DNA of 64,000 bases, taken from the NCBI GenBank assembly GCA_006438735.1, contig RCZF01000001.1, forward strand, positions 310,001-374,000, in the 5' to 3' direction. How positions within the stretch are numbered: position 1 is the first letter of the stretch; the number at the start of each line of letters is the position of its first letter. Made by a program: the position numbers and the translations under genes. The DNA is from Sphingomonas koreensis (GTDB lineage Bacteria; Pseudomonadota; Alphaproteobacteria; Sphingomonadales; Sphingomonadaceae). This document shows, one piece after another, positions 26,532-34,656 of this stretch. The notes beneath the pieces are model-generated. The model saw only the letters and a list, made by a program, of their open reading frames with translations. It was not told where the DNA came from and made no database searches.

Positions 26532-26855
26532 TCAGGCTCGTGGTGGTCTGTCCGGCGTTCGCAGCCGTGCCGACGGCAGTGGATGATCGGCGGTGGTGAT
26601 TAGTACCTGCGCCAATTCCGCTGCCGCAGGAGAAACAACCCCGGATTGGGGCACGCCGACGTGATGGCCATGACAGCCATGCGAATGCGAGATCGCACTA
26701 TCGGTATTTGACCCGCCTTCATCGTCACTAAGGTCGCCCAACACCGCGCAACTCGACTCGAGCGGCAGTGGCCCTTCGCTAGCGTGAGCCACTGAGCCAA
26801 TTGCCACACTCAAGCAGAGCATGAAACCGAAGAAGGATGCGACCAACCGCGCCAT
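26532..26855 (-). CDS. His-rich small periplasmic protein at the head of the metal efflux operon
   Basis: The protein has 107 residues with a signal peptide (MARLVASFFGFMLCLSVAIGSVAHA). The mature part contains a metal-binding-like cluster HSHGCHGHH preceded by acidic residues. Its position, 68 bases upstream of the czcC-like gene, and its size recall CzcI-like or CopL-like proteins found next to metal efflux systems. A role as periplasmic metal buffer or sensor is inferred. The C-terminal 40 residues show no known motif. Confidence 0.75.
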   Translation of the reverse strand: MARLVASFFGFMLCLSVAIGSVAHASEGPLPLESSCAVLGDLSDDEGGSNTDSAISHSHGCHGHHVGVPQSGVVSPAAAELAQVLITTADHPLPSARLRTPDRPPRA

Positions 26856-27100
26856 GCGCGCTTCAATAGGTTCAAACAGTCGCTTGCGAAAGAGGGGCGC
26901 GAATAAACCGAAGCACCTGATACGGTATTATCGCGATTGTCAGCGTCCTGGCGTCTCAAGGGCAGCTTTCCAATGGGCGCTTCTCGAAAACCACCGGTCG
27001 GCGATCGGCCAAATCACGCCGAAGACCGGCACCTGAATGAGCGACCGCATCTGGGGAATCTGCAGTGGCCGCATGAATGGCCGATTATCGGTCGCCTGGA

Positions 27101-27358
27101 CTAAAGTCCGGCCTTCTTCAGCGCCGCAGCAAGCTCCGCATCGATTGATGCGCTCGTGGCGGGCGTGAGCCGGTTCAAGGCGGTCTGGACGCGCTTCTGC
27201 GCAACCTGGAATGCCTTGTGCCGCACGTCGCGGGCTGCATTGGTCCGCGAAGATCGACTCTCGCCCAGCAGGGCTGACCATTTGGCTTCTTCCACGGCCA
27301 AAATGCCCAAAGCAAGTCGTAGACCATCCCGCCGGCCGTGCCCGTAATCATCCGACAT
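27101..27358 (-). CDS. small helical hypothetical protein
   Basis: Encodes 85 residues, mostly charged helices (GLRLALGILAVEEAKWSALLG, FQVAQKRVQTALNRLTPA, IDAELAAALKKAGL). GGAGAGGGAG lies upstream of ATG 27358. It follows another small gene by 37 bases on the same strand, so the two probably form a unit. Its stop lies in a short inverted repeat (GGACT/AGTCC, 27098-27109). I do not recognise the family. Confidence 0.65.
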   Translation of the reverse strand: MSDDYGHGRRDGLRLALGILAVEEAKWSALLGESRSSRTNAARDVRHKAFQVAQKRVQTALNRLTPATSASIDAELAAALKKAGL

Positions 27359-27395
27359 CGGCGTCTCCCTCTCCTTGGCGTGCGACGCTCATGGC

Positions 27396-27662
27396 TCAGC
27401 CGTCCTGCTCGATCTCGCGGTCGATCGTGTCCATGAAGTCGCGCGCGGCCTCCCGATCGGCTTCATCCTTGAACGCGACGTCGAGGTCAGGTGATACCCC
27501 GAGCATGTAGGAGAGGCACCAGAGTGCGAACCGTCGACCGCTGTCCCTCTCAAGGCCTAGCTGAAGGCGGAGGCGGTCGACGGCGGCCGAGAGCTGATCT
27601 GGGGAAAGGTCGGCGATCTGGTCCGTGCCAAAGAAGTGAACAAGCAACTGATCGAAATCCAT
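27396..27662 (-). CDS. small hypothetical protein with acidic C-terminus
   Basis: Encodes 88 residues starting MDFDQLLVHFFGTDQIADL. I chose ATG 27662 because AGGA lies seven bases upstream; an earlier in-frame start at 27704 has no such signal. The sequence is helical, with an acidic end (FKDEADREAARDFMDTIDREIEQDG) and the segment RFALWCLSYMLGVSPDLDVAF in the middle. It has no signal peptide. It may be co-transcribed with the gene ending at 27101. The function is unknown. Confidence 0.7.
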   Translation of the reverse strand: MDFDQLLVHFFGTDQIADLSPDQLSAAVDRLRLQLGLERDSGRRFALWCLSYMLGVSPDLDVAFKDEADREAARDFMDTIDREIEQDG

Positions 27663-27744
27663 GCTCGTTCCTAATCCAGCCATGGACAAAGCCCAAGACG
27701 ACAATCTGGCTCCGGCTCAGCCTACCATTTCAGCTATCGACCAT

Positions 27745-27774
27745 TCGAGAGGGTTCATGTCGAGAGGGTTCATG
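27745..27774. repeat. perfect tandem duplication of a 15-mer
   Basis: TCGAGAGGGTTCATG occurs twice without a gap (27745-27759 and 27760-27774). It lies in the gap between the small minus-strand gene and RsgA. It is probably a slippage product; a doubled regulatory site is also possible. Confidence 0.7.
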
Positions 27775-27901
27775 CCGGTCAAGGTCATCGCGTTCGTCAC
27801 CGTCACACTTCCGGCCCTTACCAGGCCTATTCGCGAACGATGGATCCGTGTAGCCGTAAGCTAAGGCTCAAGCCGGAACCCCGAGATGCGGAGCGACCGA
27901 C

Positions 27902-28048
27902 ATCCCACGCAAACCCAATTACGACTTCGAGCGACGCGAGCGGGAACGGTCCAAGGCGGCCGACTCCGCGAAAAAGGCGCAGGCCAAGGCGGATAAGCGG
28001 GCGGGTGAACAGGGATCGCCGGATGCTGATCGATCAGACAAACCTTAG
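27902..28048 (+). CDS. possible 48-residue basic protein with ATC at the expected start
   Basis: From 27902 the frame reads IPRKPNYDFERRERERSKAA followed by a Lys/Ala-rich stretch (SAKKAQAKADKRAG), stopping at 28046-28048. This resembles short basic alphaproteobacterial proteins that begin MPRKPNYDFERRERE. GGAG lies 9 bases upstream of ATC, where ATG would be expected, and the frame contains no ATG, GTG or TTG between the preceding stop and this point. The gene is either inactivated at its start, uses a rare start codon, or reflects a base error. It overlaps the unused upstream extension of rsgA. Confidence 0.4.
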   Translation: MPRKPNYDFERRERERSKAADSAKKAQAKADKRAGEQGSPDADRSDKP

Positions 28049-28061
28049 GTTCGCTGACGCA

Positions 28062-29099
28062 ATGATGGAACCGCCAAATCCCTCTCTCGCGCAGCTCGGC
28101 TGGAAGTCTTTCTTCAGCGAACAAATCTCCGCCGAGCAAAGCCACGATTGCCAGCCTGTTCGCGTCATGTCGGTTCATCGCGGACGCGTGACCGTTTCGG
28201 GCGAAGGGTTCGAGGACTCGATCTCCTCCAGCTTCCCGGCGCAACGGGGAGCGGAGGACCGACCGACCGTGGGCGACTGGTTGCTGATCGACCGGACCAC
28301 CCGGAGCATCGTGCGCATTCTCGATCGGACGGGCCTGTTCAAGAGGCCCGCCCCAGGCGACGACCGCCGGGTCCAGCTCATCGCCGCGAACGTCGACACG
28401 CTTTTCATCGTCACCTCCTGCGATCAGGACTTCAACGTTGCGCGGATCGAACGCTATCTCGTGCTAACGCGTGAGGTGGGCGTCCGTCCGGTGGTCGTCC
28501 TCACCAAAGCCGACCTGTCGCCTACGCCTGGGCGTTTAATTGACGCCACGCGGGCGCTCCAGTCGGGGTTGACGGTGGAACTGGTCGACGGTCGCGATCC
28601 GACGAGCGCCGCCCGCCTGGCCGAGTATTGCGGCCTCGGAGAGACAGTCGCGCTGGTGGGGTCGTCCGGCGTTGGCAAGTCGACCCTCGTAAACACGCTG
28701 ACGGGATCGGACAGCATCGCGACACAGGCGGTCCGCGAGGACGACGGCAAAGGTCGGCACACGACGACCGTCCGCGAGATGCATCGCATCGCCGGTGGTG
28801 CGGGCAGGGGCGGCTGGCTCGTGGACACGCCCGGCATGCGCGAGCTCCAGATGTCCGAGGTGGCCTCCGGCGTGACCGAGGTTTTCGACGACGTGACGGC
28901 CACGACGCTCGAGTGCCGGTTTACCAACTGCACCCATGTCGATGAGCCCGGATGCGCCATCCGCGCCGCGATAGCCAAAGGAGATCTTGATCCCGCTCGC
29001 GTCGAACGATGGCGCAAGCTCGCCCAGGAGGACGCGGAAAACAGCGGCGTCGCAGCGGTTCGCCGCTCCCGACCGGGAAAAGTTGGAAAAAGGAGATGA
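28062..29099 (+). CDS. rsgA: ribosome small subunit-dependent GTPase RsgA
   Basis: RsgA is the circularly permuted GTPase that checks late maturation of the 30S subunit. An OB-fold (RVMSVHRGRVTVSGEG) comes first. The G motifs follow in permuted order: G4 as LTKAD, then G1 GSSGVGKS and G3 DTPG. A C-terminal zinc-binding part (CRFTNCTHVDEPGC) ends the protein. I start at ATG 28062 (MMEPPNPSLAQLGW), which matches usual RsgA N-termini; ATG 28023 with AGGGA upstream is possible, and starts further upstream add a non-homologous tail. The following small gene begins four bases after the stop. Confidence 0.92.
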   Translation: MMEPPNPSLAQLGWKSFFSEQISAEQSHDCQPVRVMSVHRGRVTVSGEGFEDSISSSFPAQRGAEDRPTVGDWLLIDRTTRSIVRILDRTGLFKRPAPGDDRRVQLIAANVDTLFIVTSCDQDFNVARIERYLVLTREVGVRPVVVLTKADLSPTPGRLIDATRALQSGLTVELVDGRDPTSAARLAEYCGLGETVALVGSSGVGKSTLVNTLTGSDSIATQAVREDDGKGRHTTTVREMHRIAGGAGRGGWLVDTPGMRELQMSEVASGVTEVFDDVTATTLECRFTNCTHVDEPGCAIRAAIAKGDLDPARVERWRKLAQEDAENSGVAAVRRSRPGKVGKRR

Positions 29100-29102
29100 C
29101 GA

Positions 29103-29258
29103 TTGGCTGATCTCTACCTTCGGGCGCTGGAGTCCGAGCGCAGACGAATATGGGCCGAATGCCGTTTGAAGGGGCTCGCCAAGAGCACACCGGAACGGCT
29201 CCGGATCGAAGAGCTCGACAAGCTATTGGCGGAGCACCGGGCGAAACTGGCTGGCTAG
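29103..29258 (+). CDS. 51-residue charged protein with TTG start, downstream of rsgA
   Basis: The frame reads LADLYLRALESERRRIWAE and continues with CRLKGLAKSTPERLRIEEL and DKLLAEHRAKLAG, then a stop at 29256-29258. AAGGAG at 29090-29095 lies seven bases before the TTG, an ideal Shine-Dalgarno for this otherwise weak start. The protein is an all-helical, charged polypeptide without signal peptide. It is directly downstream of rsgA and probably translated from the same message. No function is known to me. Confidence 0.6.
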   Translation: MADLYLRALESERRRIWAECRLKGLAKSTPERLRIEELDKLLAEHRAKLAG

Positions 29259-29349
29259 GCAGTTGGAGCATGGATGAGCGGCCGCCTTTCGGGGAAATTC
29301 AGGTGCGGCGCGATGTCCGAATATTGATCAAGCTGAGCGCGCAGCCTGA

Positions 29350-29688
29350 TCAGCGTTGTTTCTTAGCCGTTGTCGCGGTGAAATCGGGATCCTTGTTCGC
29401 GACCCAATCGACGAATTTGCGCACGTTGGGGTTGGCCAGCAGGGCCTCCACATCCGTCGCATAATGCTGCAATTCGGCGTTGGTGAAATTGGCGATCACC
29501 GTTTGCCGGCAGATGGGGTGCATGGGGACGACATCGCGCCCGCCCCGGCTTTTAGGCACGGGATGGTGCCAGACAATGGTCTTGCCGGTGGGCCGACCAC
29601 AGAGCCAGCAGGCTACAACTGTTGCCGGAGCGTCATCCTCGCGATGCGCGTTTGCGTAGGGGCCGTGCTTCGAATGTTTGCGGGCCAT
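29350..29688 (-). CDS. HNH-type endonuclease-like protein
   Basis: A protein of 112 residues with CWLCGRP followed by VWHHPVPKSRGGRDVVPMHPICRQ, a zinc-binding HNH/McrA-like beta-beta-alpha pattern (Cys pair, HH, and His-Pro-x-Cys). HNH proteins nick or cut DNA, but short ones of this kind are widespread and uncharacterised. I start at ATG 29688 (MARKHSKHGPYAN); a longer frame up to 29727 has poor N-terminal content. No phage genes are next to it. Confidence 0.75.
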   Translation of the reverse strand: MARKHSKHGPYANAHREDDAPATVVACWLCGRPTGKTIVWHHPVPKSRGGRDVVPMHPICRQTVIANFTNAELQHYATDVEALLANPNVRKFVDWVANKDPDFTATTAKKQR

Positions 29689-29738
29689 GCATCTACCTGA
29701 TCTGCTTGAACTTGCGCGCTGCGCCACGTAGCGCAGCG

Positions 29739-30242
29739 TCAGCCCTGATAGCGCAACGTGTTCGCGAACCCATCATTCGCTTTGGTCATCTTCGCAATTT
29801 TTCTAAGATTGGCGGGGACATGCCGATCAAAGCGCTCGTCGTCATAGACGCCCGTGATCCGATACTCCTCCTGCGCGAGCAGCGCTTTCAGATGCTCAGC
29901 GAACGCGGTCTGGTCATCGGTGAGCTCATCAGCCTGCAAGGCTCGGCAGACCCATTCTTCGGCGGCTGCCTTGTCATAATCGTCCCGAGCTTCATACCCT
30001 CGCTTATCCGCCGCGGATTGCTCAAGCCTCGCAGCCCCGCGTCGGCCTGCCAGCCATTTGCGGACGAGTTCACTATCCCACGCCTTTGAAGAATCGTCCA
30101 CGATGCTTTTCCGATCCTGATCACGAGCTGCCTTCCTGAAAGCCAACAGTATGGACACGGCCGGGAAGGCGGTACCAACTGCAAATGGCTGATTTGCAGA
30201 CGACCGCCCGGCAGGGGCCGGGACGACCGTCCGCGTAGTCAT
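29739..30242 (-). CDS. hypothetical protein, translationally coupled to the GST gene
   Basis: Encodes 167 residues. The ATG at 30242 overlaps the stop of the glutathione S-transferase gene by one base (TGATG). The N-terminal 35 residues contain a weakly hydrophobic piece. The rest is charged and helical (YDKAAAEEWVCRALQADELT, FAEHLKALLAQEEYRITGVYDDERFD). I recognise no family. Despite the overlap there is no evidence of a shared pathway with the GST. Confidence 0.6.
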   Translation of the reverse strand: MTTRTVVPAPAGRSSANQPFAVGTAFPAVSILLAFRKAARDQDRKSIVDDSSKAWDSELVRKWLAGRRGAARLEQSAADKRGYEARDDYDKAAAEEWVCRALQADELTDDQTAFAEHLKALLAQEEYRITGVYDDERFDRHVPANLRKIAKMTKANDGFANTLRYQG

Positions 30243-30832
30243 CAGCCCTGGATGAGTCCTTCGTGCGTCATCGCCTCGCGCACGGCAGGGCGCTCCATCA
30301 TTCGGTCACGGAAATCGACGAGTTTGGCGGGTGCCTCGATACCGTTTTTCTTCGCCCACAGCAGCATGACGAAGAGGTAGCAGTCGGCGGCGCTCACGGT
30401 GGCGCCGAACAGGTAATCGCCCTCCATCGTATCTGCGAGCCAGGTCATCCGCCAGACGATGGTCTCACCCGCCTTGGCCTTCTCGTCGTCGCCAGCGCCC
30501 GCGAAGAACGGCTTAAATCCCTTGTGGATCTCGGTCGAGATATAAGCGAGTGCCTCGAGGAGGCGGGTATGCCCCATCGCGCCGGCGGGTTTTAGCGCAC
30601 CGTCCTGATGGGCGATCCAGTCGAGGATGGCCACGTTCTCAGTGATCGTTTCGCCGCTGTCCAGCGTTAGCGCCGGTACATAGCCTTTAGGATTGATGGT
30701 CAGGAAATCCTCACCGTTTTCGGTCTTCTTCTCCTTAAGATCGACCTTCTCATGCTCGAAGGCGAGCCCCGCTTCATGGAGCGCGATATGGTCGGAAAGG
30801 CTGCAGGCACCGGGTGAAAAATAGAGCTTCAT
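30242..30832 (-). CDS. glutathione S-transferase, beta-class-like
   Basis: A cytosolic GST of 196 residues starting MKLYFSPGACSLSDHIALHE, with the N-terminal thioredoxin fold carrying Cys10 as in bacterial beta-class enzymes. The glutathione-binding loop GYVPALTL and the ETITENVAILDWIA helix follow. The C-terminal all-helical domain has the GATVSAADCYLFVML N-capping segment. AAGGAG six bases upstream favours the second of two adjacent ATGs (30832). Such enzymes conjugate or reduce electrophiles and peroxides. Confidence 0.92.
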   Translation of the reverse strand: MKLYFSPGACSLSDHIALHEAGLAFEHEKVDLKEKKTENGEDFLTINPKGYVPALTLDSGETITENVAILDWIAHQDGALKPAGAMGHTRLLEALAYISTEIHKGFKPFFAGAGDDEKAKAGETIVWRMTWLADTMEGDYLFGATVSAADCYLFVMLLWAKKNGIEAPAKLVDFRDRMMERPAVREAMTHEGLIQG

Positions 30833-31130
30833 CATTCTCTCCTTTTGATCGAATGGGCAACGCACCAGACTGACCTGGGGGCCCTATAATCGATCAACCA
30901 ACCTACCGGGAACGACGCCCCGCTGCACTGGCGGAGTGGCGGAGTGGCGGGCACTCACCAGCTAGGAAACGCCTCGCCAAAGCGAAAGTGCATCGTCTTG
31001 AGAGTGCGTCACGCCAGACCGACAGAACCTCGCCGATGGTCATGATGAACGAGCGGCGGTTGGGAAGCGGATAGGGTGCGCTGCGTGTCGACCTATGGGT
31101 CTTCTCGCGCCTGCCTGCCATCGATCCGCG

Positions 31131-31346
31131 CTATCCAGCCGCCATCTTCTGCACGTCCGCCGCCTGAAGCGGCTGGCCGCCGATGGCCCAGTCGCCGCCT
31201 TCAACCTCGTTGATCTTCACCCAGGTGACGCCGCGCAGGTTCTCGCCCTCCACGGCGACCATCGCATTGGTGACCCCAGCGATCATCGCTGACTTCTGCT
31301 CAGGCGTGAACACGCCCTTGATTACGTGAATGTCTACCAGCGGCAT
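31131..31346 (-). CDS. 4-oxalocrotonate tautomerase-family protein
   Basis: The 71-residue chain begins MPLVDIHVIKGVFTPEQKSAM; removal of Met would expose the catalytic Pro1. The fold pattern (beta-alpha-beta, KSAMIAGVTNAMVAV, then VTWVKINEVEGGDWAIGG) is typical of the small homohexameric tautomerases. The usual Arg residues are not all identifiable, so the substrate is unclear. It is divergent from the HxlR-type regulator, with a 71-base gap that probably contains both promoters. Confidence 0.85.
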   Translation of the reverse strand: MPLVDIHVIKGVFTPEQKSAMIAGVTNAMVAVEGENLRGVTWVKINEVEGGDWAIGGQPLQAADVQKMAAG

Positions 31347-31417
31347 GACTTGCTCCTTTGCTTAAAGCGCAGAGAGTGGCAGGCTCCGCCGCAGCAACAA
31401 GTTCAGGAACTGAACCG

Positions 31418-32155
31418 ATGGTTGTGGCCTCGGCAGCCCTGCCTGCCAAAAGCTTGATTCAGCTCGCCGCCGGCGAGGCGTCGCTCTACGGCCAATTTTG
31501 CCCGGTGGCGATGGCTGCCGAGCTGCTCGCGACTCGTTGGACCTTGGTCGTGCTGGGGGAGATGCTCTCGGGCTCAACCCGCTTCAACGAGATCCGTCGC
31601 GGCGTGCCGCGCATGTCTTCGGCGCTCCTCGTCAAACGATTGCGCGAGCTTGAGGCAGCGGGCGTGCTTGTCTGCGCCGGGGGCGAGTATCTGCTCACCG
31701 CTGCCGGACGCGACCTCGCGCCGATCGTTCAGGGTCTGGGTCGCTGGGCGCTACGCTGGGCCGAGACGGATTGCTCCTTGGGCAACCTCGATGTCCGGCT
31801 GCTCATGTGGAACATGCGCCGTAATCTGCGGCCCAACCCGATGCCCGCCCGCCGCGTGGTTGTGGAATTCAGCTACCCCGAGTTGCCGGAGGGCGACCGT
31901 CGCTTTTGGTTGATCGTCGCGCCGGGCAGCCCGGTCGATCTTTGTTCGATCGAACCCGGCCATGAGGTGGATCTGCTCGTGACTGCTCAACTGCGGGCCA
32001 TGACGTCAGCCTGGATGGGCATAAGCGCGTTTCAGGAAGAGCTTGATGAGAACCGCATCGAACTCGACGGCGATCCGCTGCTGTCGGCGACCTTCACGAC
32101 CTGGATTGGCCGAAGCGGGCTCGCGGGCGGCGCCCAAGATGCGGTCGTGCTCTGA
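31418..32155 (+). CDS. HxlR-family transcriptional regulator with C-terminal SCP2-like domain
   Basis: Winged-helix regulator of 245 residues. The HxlR DNA-binding domain is visible from CPVAMAAELLATRWTLVVLGEML to STRFNEIRRGVPRMSSALLVKRLRELEAAGVL. The second half (VVVEFSYPELPEGDRRFWLIV to VDLLVTAQLRAMTSAWMGI) resembles the sterol-carrier-like domain fused to some HxlR proteins. I prefer ATG 31418 with AGGA nine bases upstream; a TTG at 31358 is possible. It is divergent from the tautomerase gene, the likeliest target. Confidence 0.88.
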   Translation: MVVASAALPAKSLIQLAAGEASLYGQFCPVAMAAELLATRWTLVVLGEMLSGSTRFNEIRRGVPRMSSALLVKRLRELEAAGVLVCAGGEYLLTAAGRDLAPIVQGLGRWALRWAETDCSLGNLDVRLLMWNMRRNLRPNPMPARRVVVEFSYPELPEGDRRFWLIVAPGSPVDLCSIEPGHEVDLLVTAQLRAMTSAWMGISAFQEELDENRIELDGDPLLSATFTTWIGRSGLAGGAQDAVVL

Positions 32156-32268
32156 ACGAACGACTGAATTGGGAACCAGAACGGAGCGCGCGAATGTCTG
32201 CAACTGGGTCGCAGCGGCCGCCGCAGCGAATATCCTGCGAAAGCTCCAAGTGACACGGACCGCCAGCC

Positions 32269-32628
32269 TTAGCGCGGCTCGCGGGTCGCAAGTTCGTGAA
32301 ACGCACGCCGAACTGCCGGGCGGTCGAGCGGTTTAGTGAGTACTAATCCAGGAGGCGCGCAAGGTACGCAATCGCCGGGACTGGCAGTGATGAATATCAC
32401 GGGGATCGGCCCGTAATCCTTCGTGATCAAAGCGACCGCTCCGGGGCCGGTCCCCTCGAGAAGTTTGACGTCCGAAGTGATGAAATCGGGCAGGTGCCGA
32501 CGAGCTGCTGCCACGGCTCCGGCCTCGGTATCCGCGAAGGAGAAAGACGTGGCGCCCTCTCGTTCGAGAAGCGCCTCGATATCCATTTGGATCAGGGGCT
32601 CGTCTTCGATAATCAACACGTGACACAT
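32269..32628 (-). CDS. single-domain response regulator
   Basis: A receiver of about 119 residues (MCHVLIIEDEPLIQMDIEALLE) with the phosphoacceptor Asp in FITSDVKLLEG, the switch Thr in VIFITAS and the Lys in VLTKPLD. It has no output domain. The gene lies just downstream of an HWE kinase on the same strand and is its probable partner. A start two codons further upstream is possible. Confidence 0.9.
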   Translation of the reverse strand: MCHVLIIEDEPLIQMDIEALLEREGATSFSFADTEAGAVAAARRHLPDFITSDVKLLEGTGPGAVALITKDYGPIPVIFITASPGDCVPCAPPGLVLTKPLDRPAVRRAFHELATREPR

Positions 32629-32708
32629 GATCAAAGCCTAGCGATTTGATCTATGTAACGCCTGCTGGAGGGGAAAGTCGCATCAGCATTCAGTTGGCGC
32701 GGTCTCAT

Positions 32709-33692
32709 TCAGCTTAAACGAAACGCCAGTCGCACTGTTAATCCCCACGGTTTCCAAATGATATCGATCGTCCCGCGTCGGGCGCGTACAATCCGGTCAA
32801 TCAGCTGAAGCCCCTGGCCTCCCTCGCGATGATGCTCCGCAGGGGGGACTGTTGAGCGTTCTGTCCAATCAATGACAAGAGACCCTTCGCCCACGCTTGA
32901 GGCTACGTATATTTCGCCGCCGTGAGATAGCGCGCCGTGTTTGGCAGAATTGACCGAAAGTTCACCGACGACGAGTGCAATCGCGTCCGCCTGCCCTTGG
33001 TCCACGGTCACAGCCGCTTGGTCGTCAATGACCACCGGGCAGGTCGGGTTATCGAATGGCTTGAGAAGTGCCGGAATCAAGTTGTCGATGTGACACGACG
33101 CCTCATTGGACGTGAACAGCGACTGCGCCGTGCTTAGCGCTCCAAGGCGATTGCCCATCTCCTCCGCAAAGGCTTCCCTCGCCTTATCGCCGCGCGCGAA
33201 ACCCATCATAAGGCTGCTGACCATCATGTAGGTATTTTTCAGTCGGTGCTTCATCTCGGCAGCGGCAGTCTCCAGCGCCTCCCGCGAGAAGTGCTGTTCG
33301 GTAACGTCGCGAGAGAGCGACAGATACCCCGCGTGCTGTCCATCCTCGTCGGCGACCATCGACACCGTCACGTCCCACCAGCGCGGATCGCCCTTTGCTG
33401 TCGGGCAGAACGCCCGGAAGCGGGCCGTTTCGCCGCTAGCAGCCGGACCGTATGATGCTTCGATCGCTTGTTGGGCTTCCTCAGGCCATAGCGCCGACCA
33501 TTGCTGGCCCAGCACGGCGCATAGGTCGTCAATCTCCATAGCGCACAGGCCATTGCCGTTCATGAACTGAATGGTGCCATCAAGGCCGATGACCTTTACG
33601 CAATCGACGCTCTGATCAAGAACGCTCGCCAACGAAACGGGCGAAAGCGATCCGACAGCGGAAGCGAGCGTAATGGGAGAAGGGTTGTTCAC
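32709..33692 (-). CDS. PAS-containing HWE-family sensor histidine kinase
   Basis: Soluble kinase of 327 residues. An N-terminal PAS domain (about 20-135) runs from LDQSVDCVKVIGLDGTIQFMN to the PAC end GYLSLSRDVTEQ. The phosphoacceptor is His149 in EMKHRLKNTYMMVSSL, a HisKA_2/HWE hallmark, and the ATPase part is of the short HWE type (VVGELSVNSAKHGALS, GGQGLQLIDRI). No FAD/FMN-binding Cys motif of LOV is present. The receiver gene follows by 80 bases. HWE kinases in this group often feed the general stress response, but no PhyR or EcfG is in the window. Confidence 0.9.
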   Translation of the reverse strand: MNNPSPITLASAVGSLSPVSLASVLDQSVDCVKVIGLDGTIQFMNGNGLCAMEIDDLCAVLGQQWSALWPEEAQQAIEASYGPAASGETARFRAFCPTAKGDPRWWDVTVSMVADEDGQHAGYLSLSRDVTEQHFSREALETAAAEMKHRLKNTYMMVSSLMMGFARGDKAREAFAEEMGNRLGALSTAQSLFTSNEASCHIDNLIPALLKPFDNPTCPVVIDDQAAVTVDQGQADAIALVVGELSVNSAKHGALSHGGEIYVASSVGEGSLVIDWTERSTVPPAEHHREGGQGLQLIDRIVRARRGTIDIIWKPWGLTVRLAFRLS

Positions 33693-34127
33693 CGGCGCTC
33701 CATTAGATGGTCAATCCTGCATCTCAGCCCTAGGCCGATGCTTCCGCCCCGCGGCACTACCCGAGATGACGCCTGCGTAATCCATTTTATCTGCGAAGCG
33801 AACTCTTACCCCCGTCGTCGATGTCCAGCTTACGACGATCCAGCCTTGTCGGAAACTTGCCGACGCCGACAGCGGGGCCGCGACCGTAAGCGGCTGCTGA
33901 ACCAGTTGCCCAACTGATTTCCGCTAGAGCGCATAGTCCTATCGAGCGCCGTTTAGAGCAGCAGCATGCACTCATCAAAACGGAGGACCAGTTAATATCA
34001 ACAAGCTCCGGATTTGGGAGTCGGCGCTGGAGCGCAGAACGGCGGATTATGGGTCTTTGAAGTTTGCATTGCCATCCCAGTTCCGTGCGGCCCGGAGCAT
34101 TTGTCCACAATGAAGTTCTTCGCGAGC
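33693..34127. other. intergenic region, no gene seen
   Basis: These 435 bases separate the HWE kinase start from the end of the iron-permease-family gene. A minus-strand frame of 114 codons exists but has irregular composition and no motif. The promoter of the kinase should lie in the left part. Confidence 0.4.
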
Positions 34128-34538
34128 TCAACGACGCGACAGAAGTTCGTCCACCGTGGCGTCAATTGAGGCCGCAGCTCGAGACCCTTTGCCCTCCTCA
34201 CGTTCAAGGGCTCCCCGGATCGCGCAAATCTCGGCGTCGGTCAGATGCTCGATACCGATGAATTCGGGACGTGCGTCCGGAATAGCGCGCATCAGTTCGT
34301 CGAGCTTGGCCTGTATCGCCGCGCCGTCGCGGTTCTGGCTATTTTGGATCAGGAACACAGCGAGGAACGTCAGCACCGTCGTTCCGGTGTTGATGACCAG
34401 CTGCCAGGTATCTGAATAATGAAAGGCCGGGCCGGTGACCGCCCAGACAATACAGCACAGGGTTGCCACGATGAACGCGGCCGGCTGGCCCATTATGCTG
34501 GCGCTATTGGAAGCGACCCGGGTGAAGAAATTCTCCAT
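34128..34538 (-). CDS. low-affinity iron permease family membrane protein
   Basis: A membrane protein of 136 residues with two TM helices (PAAFIVATLCCIVWAVTGPAF, WQLVINTGTTVLTFLAVFLIQ) followed by NSQNRDGAAIQAKLDELMRA, which is the conserved core of this family (PF04120, FET4-related). A charged C-terminal tail follows. AGGAG lies six bases upstream of ATG 34538, so the much longer in-frame extension is rejected. Bacterial members are short and rarely tested, so iron transport is uncertain. It is the most distal of a minus-strand run of envelope or stress genes. Confidence 0.9.
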   Translation of the reverse strand: MENFFTRVASNSASIMGQPAAFIVATLCCIVWAVTGPAFHYSDTWQLVINTGTTVLTFLAVFLIQNSQNRDGAAIQAKLDELMRAIPDARPEFIGIEHLTDAEICAIRGALEREEGKGSRAAASIDATVDELLSRR

Positions 34539-34656
34539 AAATGTCTCCTTTGTCCCGGCTGCTCCGAGCGATTTGATCGTCCCTTGAATCGCGAATGATT
34601 TGACCGGCGTCAGAGGAGCGGCGGCACAAGATAGCTCGTGCCGCCGCCGGGTAGGG

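Noticed and set aside
30929-30950. TGGCGGAG repeated two and a half times
   Set aside because: A short imperfect microrepeat in a gap; no unit structure beyond this and no link to CRISPR.
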